DNA of 64,000 bases, from contig JADGPG010000082.1 of assembly GCA_017882545.1 (NCBI GenBank), forward strand, positions 1-64,000, given 5' to 3'. The notes beneath the pieces were generated by a model. The model saw nothing but the letters and a program-made list of their open reading frames with translations. It did not search any database and was not told the DNA's origin. This DNA is from Thermoleophilia bacterium (GTDB lineage Bacteria > Actinomycetota > Thermoleophilia > Miltoncostaeales > Miltoncostaeaceae). A program made the translations under genes and the position numbers. Positions 17,405 through 24,578 of the stretch are shown here, one piece after another (within the stretch, counting starts at the first letter, position 1; every line of letters starts with the position of its first letter).

Positions 17405-18510
17405 GTGTGATCGTGGCAAAGGTCGGGTCGTCGACGCTCGTCGATGCGGACGGGCGCCTGCGCGAGGACATCCTCGCGGCGCGCGTCCGCGATCTGGTCC
17501 GGCTGCGGCGTCTCGGATACCGGCCGGTGCTCGTCAGCAGTGGGGCGATCGCCTGCGGGCTTGGACGGCTCGGCATCCGCGAGCGCCCGACGGCGCTCCC
17601 GGACCTGCAGGCCGCATCGGCGGTGGGGCAGGGCGTGCTGTTCCAGCGTTACCTGGAATTGTTTACCGCCCAGGCGGTCACGCCGGCCCAGGTGCTGTTG
17701 ACGTCCGAGGATCTCAAGCGTCGCGGAAGCTATATCAACGCACGTACCACGTTGACGCGGCTGCTCGACCTCGGTGTGATCCCCGTGATCAACGAGAACG
17801 ACACGACGGCGACCGACGAATTGACGTTCGGCGACAACGACGTCCTGGCGGCCCAGGTCGCGATACTGATGTCGGCGAGGTGGCTCGTGCTGTTGACCGA
17901 TCGGGACGGGCTGTTCGGGGTCGGTGAGGATGGGCGGCCGGAGTTGATCGGCGACGTCGCGCCCGCGACGCGCCCGCAAGATGTCGCGCTGGCGGACATG
18001 CACGGCTCAGGGCTCGGGCGCGGCGGAGTGTCATCGAAGATCGCCGCGGCCACGATGGCGACGGCCGCAGGCGTGACCTGCGTGATCGCCTCGGGCCGGT
18101 CCGCGGGGGTGCTCGCGGCGGTCGCGTCCGGGCATCGCGTCGGGACCCGATTCGCTCCGTCCGAACGGCGCGAGAGCGCGTTCAAGCTGTGGCTGAGGTA
18201 TGCAAAGCCGTCACTCGGGACCATCCGTGTGGACGCTGGCGCCGCCCGCGCGCTGCGCCGCCAGGGGACCTCCCTGCTGCCGGTCGGCGTGACCGCCGTC
18301 GACGGGGTGTTCGGGGTAGGCGACGCCATCGACGTTGTCGACGAGGATTCCCGGGCGGTGGGGAAGGGCATCAGCGCATTCGCGGCCGACGACCTGCGCC
18401 AGGTGGCCGGGCTCAAGACCGACGCGGTACGGCGCCTGCTGCCGGAGGCCGGTGCTGAGGTGGTCCATCGGGACCAATTCGTCCTGGCCGACCCGCCCGC
18501 GATCCCGTGA
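17401..18510 (+). CDS. proB: Glutamate 5-kinase
   Basis: Phosphorylates glutamate in the first step of proline synthesis; 369 residues. The amino-acid-kinase domain begins IVAKVGSSTLV and includes VLVSSGAIACGLGRLG, VIPVINENDTTATDEL and FGDNDVLAAQVA. A C-terminal PUA domain spans roughly 275-360 (GTIRVDAGAARALRRQGTSL). GTG 17401 overlaps the obgE stop by four bases; an earlier in-frame start at 17146 would lie inside obgE. proA, the usual partner, is not in the window: nadD follows directly. Confidence 0.95.
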   Translation: MSVIVAKVGSSTLVDADGRLREDILAARVRDLVRLRRLGYRPVLVSSGAIACGLGRLGIRERPTALPDLQAASAVGQGVLFQRYLELFTAQAVTPAQVLLTSEDLKRRGSYINARTTLTRLLDLGVIPVINENDTTATDELTFGDNDVLAAQVAILMSARWLVLLTDRDGLFGVGEDGRPELIGDVAPATRPQDVALADMHGSGLGRGGVSSKIAAATMATAAGVTCVIASGRSAGVLAAVASGHRVGTRFAPSERRESAFKLWLRYAKPSLGTIRVDAGAARALRRQGTSLLPVGVTAVDGVFGVGDAIDVVDEDSRAVGKGISAFAADDLRQVAGLKTDAVRRLLPEAGAEVVHRDQFVLADPPAIP

Positions 18511-19109
18511 CCCCCGATCACCGCCGGGTCGGCGTACTCGGCGGACGGTTCGATCCGCCGCACATCGGCCATCTGATGATCGCCCAGGAGGCGTGGTGGC
18601 GCCTCGCGCTCGACGAGCTGGTGTTCGTCCCGGTCGGCGCACCGGCGGATCGCCCGGCACCCCGTTTCCCCGCAGACCTGCGGGTCGCGATGGTCGAGTC
18701 GGCCATCGATGAACACCGCGGCTGGCGGTGCTCCCGGACCGAGGTCGACCGTCCGGGGCCGAGCTATACGGCCGATACCCTGGCCGAGATCACCGGGCAG
18801 GAACCGGACGCAGAGGTGTGGTTCATCATGGGTGCCGACCGCTTGGCGGGGTTCGTCCAGTGGCACGATCCGGTGCGGATCCTTTCCTTGGCCCGGCTGG
18901 CGGTGGTCTCGCGGGACGGGGTGGACCCGTCGGTCCTGACGGCGACCGCGACCGCGGTGGCGCCGGGGCGGGTGGACATCCTTACCGCGCCGGAGGTGGA
19001 CGTGTCGGCCACGATGATCCGCGAGCGACTCGCCGCGGGTGCGCCGGTGGACTATCTGGTGCCGGACGGGGTTGCCCGGCTGCTCGCCGACGCGGACCGG
19101 GGCGCGTGA
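18507..19109 (+). CDS. nadD: Nicotinate-nucleotide adenylyltransferase
   Basis: Makes nicotinic acid adenine dinucleotide in NAD synthesis; 200 residues, normal. The nucleotidyltransferase motif GGRFDPPHIGHL opens the protein (the His-x-Gly-His pair), and VSATMIRERL near 172-181 is the C-terminal ISSTxIR signature. The GTG start overlaps the proB stop by four bases. Followed by rsfS, the classic nadD-rsfS pairing, but here rsfS has its own promoter. Confidence 0.96.
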   Translation: MTPDHRRVGVLGGRFDPPHIGHLMIAQEAWWRLALDELVFVPVGAPADRPAPRFPADLRVAMVESAIDEHRGWRCSRTEVDRPGPSYTADTLAEITGQEPDAEVWFIMGADRLAGFVQWHDPVRILSLARLAVVSRDGVDPSVLTATATAVAPGRVDILTAPEVDVSATMIRERLAAGAPVDYLVPDGVARLLADADRGA

Positions 19110-19115
19110 CCCCGC

Positions 19116-19144
19116 TTGCCAACTGGCCGCGCGGGCCGTACCCT
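19116..19144 (+). promoter_or_regulatory. Promoter for rsfS: TTGCCA, 17-base spacer, TACCCT
   Basis: The best two-box promoter seen in this window: TTGCCA at 19116-19121 and TACCCT at 19139-19144. Predicted start near 19151, two bases before the GTG of rsfS, so the mRNA would be leaderless. Confidence 0.6.
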
Positions 19145-19152
19145 CGCTGACA

Positions 19153-19533
19153 GTGGAATCGAACCAGGAACTGTCCGCGACCCCGCATGAGCTGGCGCTG
19201 ATCGCCGCCGATGCGGCTGCCGACAAGAAGGCTCGCGACATCGTCATCCTCGACATGCGCGATTTGGTCGTCTACACCGATTATTTGGTCGTGTGCACGG
19301 GCAACACGCCGCGCCAGACGGCGGCCATCGCCGACGAGATCCGGCGCGTGCTCAAAGAGGATCATGGCGTGCGTGCCCGACGGGTCGAAGGCGTGCGCGA
19401 GGCCGAGTGGATCCTCATGGATTATCTGGACTTCGTCGTCCATGTCTTTACCCCGCAGGCACGCGAGTTCTATCGGCTCGACCGGCTCTGGGGAGAGGCC
19501 CCCCAGCAGGTCCTCGCGCCCGCGGCGTCCTAG
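19153..19533 (+). CDS. rsfS: Ribosome silencing factor RsfS
   Basis: Binds L14 and blocks subunit joining under nutrient stress (family role); 126 residues. Family segments include KKARDIVILDMRDLVVYTDY, VCTGNTPRQTAAIADEI, VEGVREAEWILMDYLDFVVH and VFTPQAREFYRLDRLWGEA. I place the start at GTG 19153 (VESNQELSATPHEL), the first sensible start and two bases from the predicted transcription start; an in-frame start at 19039 lies inside nadD. Confidence 0.95.
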   Translation: MESNQELSATPHELALIAADAAADKKARDIVILDMRDLVVYTDYLVVCTGNTPRQTAAIADEIRRVLKEDHGVRARRVEGVREAEWILMDYLDFVVHVFTPQAREFYRLDRLWGEAPQQVLAPAAS

Positions 19534-19593
19534 CCGGGCCGTGGGCCGAGCATTCGTGCGGGCAGGCGTCGGCAGGCGTCGCTGCCCGGTGCT

Positions 19594-20388
19594 GTGGGTC
19601 CTGTCGACCGGACGGGCCGTCGGCTGAGTCTCAGCGCACTTGATCTCGGGTTCGTGGGTGTCGCGGCGCTGGCCGCCGGCGCCGTCAACGCGCTGGCCGG
19701 CGGCGGCACGCTGATCACATTTCCCGCATTGACCGCCGTCGGGGTCCCCGCTCTCAACGCCAACATCACCAATACGGTTGCACTGAGTCCCGGGTACGTC
19801 GGCGGAACGGTCGCCCAGCGCGCCGACCTGGAGGGACAGCGTCCGCGGGTCCGTGCCGCGGCAATTCCCGCACTCATCGGCGGGCTGGTCGGCGGGGCGC
19901 TGCTGCTGGCCGTCGGGGCCGCGACGTTCCGCGCGCTCGTGCCGTGGCTGATTCTTCTCGCGACGGCACTGCTTGCGGTCGATCCGATCGCCAAGCGATG
20001 GGTGCGCGCCCGTCTGAGCCACCCGACCGTTCACGGCAGCCCCTACCTGACGGCGCTCGTCGCATTTGTCGGTGCGGTGTACGGGGGGTTCTTCGGCGCC
20101 GGCCTCGGGATCATCCTCCTGGCGCTCTACTCGCTCGTGATCCCAGACACGCTCATCCGCATCAACGCCCTCAAGCAGGCGACCTCCTTCGTCGCGAACG
20201 CGACGGCTGCGCTGTTTTTCGTGTTCAGCGGGCACATTGTGTGGGAGGCCGCCGCCGTCATGGCCGTGGGAGCGCTGGTCGGCGGCGCCGCCGCCGGAAG
20301 GATCGTGAGGTTCGTCAATCCGGGCGTGTTGCGGGCGGTCGTCGTGTCGATCGGGGTGATCGTCGCGATCGTCTACTTCGTCACCTAG
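19594..20388 (+). CDS. TauE/SafE-family membrane transporter
   Basis: Putative anion (sulfite or sulfonate-type) exporter of the DUF81 family; 264 residues with about eight hydrophobic segments. The two inverted halves show the family GGG/GxGxG features: AGAVNALAGGGTLITFPALT with NANITNTVALSPGYVGG in the first, and FVGAVYGGFFGAGLGIILL with RINALKQATSF in the second. Substrate cannot be told. The start (GTG 19594) has no clear Shine-Dalgarno site; CTG 19623 (LSLSALDLGF) would be closer to the first helix. Sits alone between rsfS and the tRNA gene. Confidence 0.87.
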   Translation: MGPVDRTGRRLSLSALDLGFVGVAALAAGAVNALAGGGTLITFPALTAVGVPALNANITNTVALSPGYVGGTVAQRADLEGQRPRVRAAAIPALIGGLVGGALLLAVGAATFRALVPWLILLATALLAVDPIAKRWVRARLSHPTVHGSPYLTALVAFVGAVYGGFFGAGLGIILLALYSLVIPDTLIRINALKQATSFVANATAALFFVFSGHIVWEAAAVMAVGALVGGAAAGRIVRFVNPGVLRAVVVSIGVIVAIVYFVT

Positions 20389-20406
20389 CGCGTTCCCGGC
20401 GGCCGG

Positions 20407-20434
20407 TTGCGCCGCGCCGTGAGTGTCTTATACT
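20407..20434 (+). promoter_or_regulatory. Promoter for tRNA-Ala: TTGCGC, 16-base spacer, TATACT
   Basis: TTGCGC at 20407-20412 and TATACT at 20429-20434. Predicted start near 20441, six bases before the 5' end of the mature tRNA. Confidence 0.6.
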
Positions 20435-20446
20435 GCCAAGCGCCCT

Positions 20447-20519
20447 GGGGGATTAGCTCAGCTGGGAGAGCGTCGCGCTGGCAGCGCGAAGGTCAGCGGT
20501 TCGAGCCCGCTATCCTCCA
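20447..20519 (+). tRNA. tRNA-Ala (anticodon GGC)
   Basis: A full cloverleaf can be drawn. The acceptor stem GGGGGAT pairs with ATCCTCC (one G-U). The D arm is GCTC/GAGC. The anticodon stem TCGCG/CGCGA encloses the loop CTGGCAG, giving anticodon GGC, which reads GCC and GCU. The variable loop is AGGTC, and the T arm AGCGG-TTCGAGC-CCGCT. Discriminator base A at 20519. The CCA end is not encoded. No other tRNA is adjacent. Confidence 0.97.
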
Positions 20520-20583
20520 CTTCTGGTGTCGTCGCGATCCCCGGACCCATCGTGGGCGTTGCGGGATTTGCATCGTTTTCGCA

Positions 20584-20602
20584 CCCACCCACCCACCCGC
20601 CC
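20584..20602 (-). other. G-quadruplex-type motif on the minus strand
   Basis: Five runs of three C separated by single bases (ACCC repeats), so the minus strand reads GGG-N-GGG-N-GGG-N-GGG-N-GGG. One-base loops give the most stable parallel G-quadruplex class. It lies in the 261-base gap after the tRNA gene and about 180 bases beyond the 3' end of the minus-strand dehydrogenase gene. Nothing else is evident in that gap. Confidence 0.5.
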
Positions 20603-20780
20603 GCCGCGCCCTCTGACCGGGGACGCGGAATCGCGGCGGCTCCCGGACGAAGCGCGTCGACGCGGCAGACCCGACGCGGGTCTCAGGATGACGTCGCCGG
20701 TTGCCCCCGAGATGCCCTGCGGGACCACCCCACACCGGGAGGTCTTGGCGGGCCGGTCCGACGGCCGCACTCATTCACGT

Positions 20781-21830
20781 TCAGGACACCGCCACCAATG
20801 CCTTGATCGCGCGCCGCTGGTCCATCGCGGCATAACCCTCGGGCACCTCGCCGAGCGTCACGGTGAGATCGAGCACCGGTGACGGGTCGATCCGGCCGGC
20901 CAGGACGTCCTCGAGCAGCTCCGGGATGTACGCCCGCACCGGGGCGACTCCGCCGCGAAACGCGATGTTGCGGTCGTAGAGGTCCATGAGGTTCACGGGC
21001 TCGGCCGGCACCCCGACGTGTCCGACGGTTCCCCCGGGCCGGCACACGGCGATCGCCGTCTGCGTGGCCTGCGCGGTGCCGAGGCATTCCAGGACGTGCG
21101 GGGCGCCCCCGCTGGTGAGTTCCCGGACCCGCGAGATGCCGTCGTCGCCGCGCTCATGCACCTCGTCCGTGGCGCCGAACCGTCGGGCGACCGCGAGCCG
21201 ACTGTCGTGGCGCCCCATCATGATGATGCGCTCGGCCCCAAGCCGCGAGGCGGCCAGGACGCCGCAAAGACCCACCGCTCCGTCGCCGACGACGACCACG
21301 GTTGCGCCAGGCGCGACGGCTGCGCTCAGCGCGGCGTGGTGGCCGGTGCCGCACACGTCGGTCAAGGTCGCAAGCGCCGTCGCCAGCCGGGAATCGGAGA
21401 GATCGACCTCGTCCGGCAACTTGACCAGGGTTCCGTCGGCAAACGGCGCCCGCACGGCTTCGCCTTGGCCGCCATCGTTCCCGGCGCCCCAGTACCCTCC
21501 CTGAACGCACGAGGTGTGCAGACCGGCGCCACAGAATTCGCACACCCCGTCGGAGAACGCGAACGGGGCGATCACGCGATCGCCGGCCTTTAGCGTGCGG
21601 ACCTCCGCTCCCACGGCGTCGACGATGCCCATGAACTCGTGACCCATGCGCCCGTTCATCCCGTAGATGAGCAACTGGCCGCGATATGGCCACAGATCGC
21701 TTCCGCAAATGGCGGCGTGGGTCACGCGCACCAGCGCATCGGTCGGCTCCCAAAGCGTGGCGTCGGGCACCTCTTCGACGCGTACGTCATGCCTTCCGTA
21801 ATAGACCGTGGCTCGCAACAGGTCCTCCAT
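20781..21830 (-). CDS. Zinc-dependent alcohol dehydrogenase family (MDR) oxidoreductase
   Basis: NAD(P)-dependent medium-chain dehydrogenase; 349 residues from ATG 21830 (MEDLLRATVYYGRHDVRVEE). Catalytic zinc ligands are visible: AAICGSDLWPYRG with Cys, and GRMGHEFMGIV with His-Glu. The structural zinc lobe (GVCEFCGAGLHTSC) has three cysteines in an atypical spacing, so that site may be altered. The Rossmann motif is VVVVGDGAVGLCGV. The substrate is unknown. A longer in-frame reading to 22340 enters non-MDR sequence and overlaps the cupin gene, so it is rejected. Minus-strand TAGCCT at 21941-21946 could be the -10 box. Confidence 0.88.
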   Translation of the reverse strand: MEDLLRATVYYGRHDVRVEEVPDATLWEPTDALVRVTHAAICGSDLWPYRGQLLIYGMNGRMGHEFMGIVDAVGAEVRTLKAGDRVIAPFAFSDGVCEFCGAGLHTSCVQGGYWGAGNDGGQGEAVRAPFADGTLVKLPDEVDLSDSRLATALATLTDVCGTGHHAALSAAVAPGATVVVVGDGAVGLCGVLAASRLGAERIIMMGRHDSRLAVARRFGATDEVHERGDDGISRVRELTSGGAPHVLECLGTAQATQTAIAVCRPGGTVGHVGVPAEPVNLMDLYDRNIAFRGGVAPVRAYIPELLEDVLAGRIDPSPVLDLTVTLGEVPEGYAAMDQRRAIKALVAVS

Positions 21831-21994
21831 CGGGTCGGGTGCCGTGCACGGACAGGCGACCGCCGCGCGGTCCCGGGTGATCCGCGTACGTCGCCGTCTC
21901 AGGTACGTCGGGAGTGCGTGCATCGTGACGACGAGGGGACAGGCTACCCCGGCATCGAGGGCCGTGGATGCACGCGCGCCGGCAGTGTGTCGAT

Positions 21995-22405
21995 CTAGCC
22001 CTCGCGGGGCGGCGCCAGGTATTCCTCGTCGGTGACCTGCGCCCCCCAGTCGGCGACCTCGCCATCCTCGTGCAGTTCGTGGAGGGCGAGGTGGGTCATG
22101 AAGTGGTTGGGCGCTGCACCGTGCCAGTGCTCCTCGTCCGGCTCGAACCACACGACGTCCCCGGCACGGATGATCCGCGGGGGCTCGCCGCGGCGCTGCA
22201 CCAGACCGATGCCTTCGGTCACGTAAAGGATCTGTCCAAGCCCGTGGCGGTGCCAGGCCGTGCGGGCGCCCGGGGTGAAGTGGACCCGAAGCATGTGGAC
22301 CCGGGACGGCGCCGGCGGCGCGGCGAGCTCCTCCATCCACACTTGGCCGGTGAACCAGTGGTCCGGCCCGGGGCGGGTGTCGCTGTGGGTGCGTGTGACG
22401 TTCAC
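21995..22405 (-). CDS. Small cupin related to manganese hydroxynitrile-lyase-type cupins
   Basis: Single-domain cupin, 136 residues. The order VNVTRTHS, WFTGQVW, PGARTAWHRHGLGQILYV, RAGDVVWFEPDEEHWHGAAP, MTHLALHE and VTDEEY matches the bacterial cupin group that includes the (R)-selective hydroxynitrile lyases. The metal ligands of that group have counterparts here: His52, His54, Gln58 and His93. Most members have unknown physiological roles, so lyase activity is not claimed. GTG 22405 has AAAGG seven bases upstream and is preferred over ATG 22423. The 164 bases between this gene and the dehydrogenase downstream hold only that gene's candidate -10 box. Confidence 0.87.
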   Translation of the reverse strand: MNVTRTHSDTRPGPDHWFTGQVWMEELAAPPAPSRVHMLRVHFTPGARTAWHRHGLGQILYVTEGIGLVQRRGEPPRIIRAGDVVWFEPDEEHWHGAAPNHFMTHLALHELHEDGEVADWGAQVTDEEYLAPPREG

Positions 22406-22534
22406 GGGGCTGCCTTTCGACATCTGATGAGACGGCGGGATCGGGCCCGGAGGTGCATACCCGTTCCGATCATACGAGACCCCGCGCGGTGGGCGTCGTC
22501 ACACCATTCTGGGCGCCGCGACCGATCGTGACGG

Positions 22535-22540
22535 TAACCT
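22535..22540 (+). promoter_or_regulatory. Candidate -10 box (TAACCT) for the MBL-like gene
   Basis: Predicted start near 22547, one base before GTG 22548: leaderless. A divergent TATGAT on the minus strand (22469-22474) could serve the cupin gene. Confidence 0.5.
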
Positions 22541-22547
22541 GGGGTGC

Positions 22548-23186
22548 GTGGAGCGGATCCTGCCCGACCTCGACTGGTGGACGGCATCGCACCCGGTTCT
22601 GGGGATCGAGGTGTCCTCCTACTGGCGCGACGACGTGGGGGTGTTGTTCGATCCGTTGGTGTCGTCACAGGGAGACCTCGACTGGTTTGCCGCGCGCCCG
22701 GTCCCGCCCTCGGCGATCCTGCTGTCCAATCGCCACCATTTTCGCTCCAGCGGGGAGTTTGCGGCGCGGTTCGGGTGCCCCGTGTTCTGCCACCGGGACG
22801 GGCTTCACGAGTTCATCGCCGGCCAGCAGGTCCGACCCTTCGCGGTCGGTGACCACCTGCCGGGCGGTGTGGTGGCCTGCGAGGTCGGAGCGATCTGCCC
22901 GGACGACACTGCGCTGTACCTGCCGGCGCAGCGAGCGATGCTGTTTGCGGACGGCCTGGTGGCCGGCGGACCCGCCGGCAACCGACAGATCGGGTTCGTC
23001 CCGGACGTGCTTATGGATGATCCGGCCGCAACCAAGGCCCGCCTGCTGGCGGCCTTTGGACGCCTGCTGGAGGCGTGTGACTTCGAGCACCTGTTACTCG
23101 CGCACGGCGGCCCGGTGATCGGCACCGGCCGGGCGCAGCTCGAGGACCTGATCCGCGAGGGCGGCAGGACCGCTTTCACCCTCTAG
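22548..23186 (+). CDS. Metallo-beta-lactamase-fold-like protein with degenerate metal motif
   Basis: 212 residues. Layout resembles a compact MBL-fold hydrolase: GVLFDPLVSS early, AILLSNRHHFRSSGEFAARF where HxHxDH is expected, MLFADGLVAGG in the middle and HLLLAHGGPVIGTGRAQLED near the end. Only His63-His64 of the usual HxHxDH remain, with Ser-Ser replacing the Asp-His, so the dinuclear zinc site is probably absent or altered; His186 may correspond to a late ligand. Function unknown. The GTG start sits one base from the predicted transcription start. Confidence 0.8.
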   Translation: MERILPDLDWWTASHPVLGIEVSSYWRDDVGVLFDPLVSSQGDLDWFAARPVPPSAILLSNRHHFRSSGEFAARFGCPVFCHRDGLHEFIAGQQVRPFAVGDHLPGGVVACEVGAICPDDTALYLPAQRAMLFADGLVAGGPAGNRQIGFVPDVLMDDPAATKARLLAAFGRLLEACDFEHLLLAHGGPVIGTGRAQLEDLIREGGRTAFTL

Positions 23187-23195
23187 CCGACGGGC

Positions 23196-23687
23196 TCAGC
23201 GGATGCCGGGCACGAACCGCCAGCCCGGCGCGTCGTGCGCCGGGGGCGTGCCCGGATGCATCCGCGCGAGCGCCCGTTCCTCGTAGGCCGCCTTGCGGTC
23301 CAGAACCACGGCCAGCGCACCGGCGGGCACGAACGCCCAACTCGAGCCGGCCAGGGCAGTCGCGGCGGCCTGGGCGAGCACACCGGTGTACATCGGGTGC
23401 CGGACGCGGCCGTACATGCCGACGGTGACGCGGTCGGCGTCCCCGGTCGGGCGCGGAAAGACCGAGAACGCATCCCCGAGGTCACGCCGGGCCCGGAGCG
23501 TGAGCGCCGCGCCTGCCGCCCCGAGCACGATCGCCACCGCGCGCCGGGTCCGGGGCAGATGCTCCGGCCGCGGGCCGGCCGCCGCGACGGCGACAACGGC
23601 GGCTCCGAGGACCACCTGGAGCACGACCCAGCCGGTGCCGCGCGGCTCGGGGGGCAGGGCGTCGGGCGTGTGTGAGGAGCCGGCCAA
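23196..23687 (-). CDS. Isoprenylcysteine carboxyl methyltransferase (ICMT)-like membrane protein
   Basis: 163 residues with about four hydrophobic segments. The C-terminal half has the signature of the ICMT/PEMT-like integral membrane methyltransferases: VGMYGRVRHPMYTGVLAQ, then YEERALARMHPG, then a late aromatic tail. Bacterial members methylate unknown lipids or small molecules. Convergent with the preceding MBL-like gene, nine bases apart. The TTG start at 23687 has no clear ribosome binding site, so the N-terminus is uncertain. Confidence 0.82.
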   Translation of the reverse strand: MAGSSHTPDALPPEPRGTGWVVLQVVLGAAVVAVAAAGPRPEHLPRTRRAVAIVLGAAGAALTLRARRDLGDAFSVFPRPTGDADRVTVGMYGRVRHPMYTGVLAQAAATALAGSSWAFVPAGALAVVLDRKAAYEERALARMHPGTPPAHDAPGWRFVPGIR

Positions 23688-24578
23688 CGGCGGGTGTCCT
23701 TGTGGATGTCGTGGGGGCGGCGGGAGACCGGCGCGTGTGGACGGAGTATTGCGCGTCCGACGGCCGGGGAGTCGGACGACGCGACGCTGACGGCATGGAT
23801 CGTGACGAGGCGTTGCAGAACCACGAAACGGGCCCTTCGCCGACGGTCATGTCATGGGGTTAGGGCCCTCCTGCGGGGCGCCCCGTACGCACATTGATCC
23901 CACGACGATGGCGCCATCCTGCGCGGGGTGGTTGACGAACGCGTACGTGTCGACGATGTGCCGGCGACGATCGTGGCGGTCATCGGGCGCGCCGGTGCCG
24001 GCAGGGCCCGGTCGAGGTCGGTTCGGTGACGTCCGCGGTCGACCGGGGGCGTGCGACAGGTCGTCACGTCACGCTGAGATATTGTAAGACTAAGACTCAG
24101 ACTCAGACTCAGACTCAGGTTGAGGGTGAGTCTTGGGTGCCACCATGGGTTGGGTGCCTCGCTGAGATCGATGTCGACTCGAATTTCGCGGAGCGCGTCG
24201 CAGTCCTCAACGACGCCTTGCGGTCGTCGCTTAGATATGAGTCCGACGCGTATCTTGGTTGGTCTCTCAGGGGAACCGTGTTGTCCGAGGACTGGTCCCT
24301 CTGAGCGGCATCCCCTCGCGATCGAACGGGTCGACGCACCGGAACTGCGTCCGGCGACCCGCATTCGGGGGGCCAAGCTGTCAATCGGCGCCTCCGTCGA
24401 CGCTGGCGCTGGCACCGACCGCGCACGCGCTCCAAGACTGCGCTGGCCAGGCGCGCACGGGTGGGCCTGGCGGGTGGCATCGCAACAGCGATCGGGCATG
24501 CAGACACTGCGCGACGCGGTCGCAGGTGCCATGACCCGAGCCCACGACCCCCGCGCCCGCCGGGTCGCGGGGTACCCG
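23688..24578. other. Gene-poor 890-base region
   Basis: No convincing gene on either strand. Open frames here are low-complexity or antisense in character. The best, on the plus strand at 24026-24304 (92 codons), encodes KTKTQTQTQTQ from the hexamer repeat followed by a more natural tail (LAEIDVDSNFAERVAVLNDA), possibly a gene remnant. Also seen: a 12-base palindrome CGGGGCGCCCCG at 23874-23885, the hexamer repeat at 24085-24119, and AAGACTCA (24092-24099) facing TGAGTCTT (24127-24134). Base composition looks less G+C-rich than the flanks by eye. Confidence 0.5.
24085..24119 (+). repeat. Tandem hexamer T(A/C)AGAC, five copies plus a partial
   Basis: TAAGAC, TAAGAC, then TCAGAC three times, then TCAGG. 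The last part pairs in inverted orientation with TGAGTCTT at 24127-24134. A simple tandem array of this purity is unique in this window. It lies in the gene-poor region downstream of amt. Confidence 0.85.

Noticed and set aside
19561-19582. Direct repeat GGCAGGCGTC near the TauE/SafE gene
   Set aside because: Only two copies of a G+C-rich decamer, easily explained by composition.
20781-22340. Extended 519-residue reading of the zinc dehydrogenase
   Set aside because: The extra N-terminal part covers the cupin gene in the wrong frame and has no resemblance to the MDR family.
24085-24134. Hexamer array as a CRISPR or transposon end
   Set aside because: Units are six bases and contiguous without spacers; no cas gene, transposase or target duplication is near.
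24026-24304. 92-codon frame in the gene-poor region as a gene
   Set aside because: Its N-terminal half is the hexamer repeat translated; no ribosome site. Kept only as a possible remnant.
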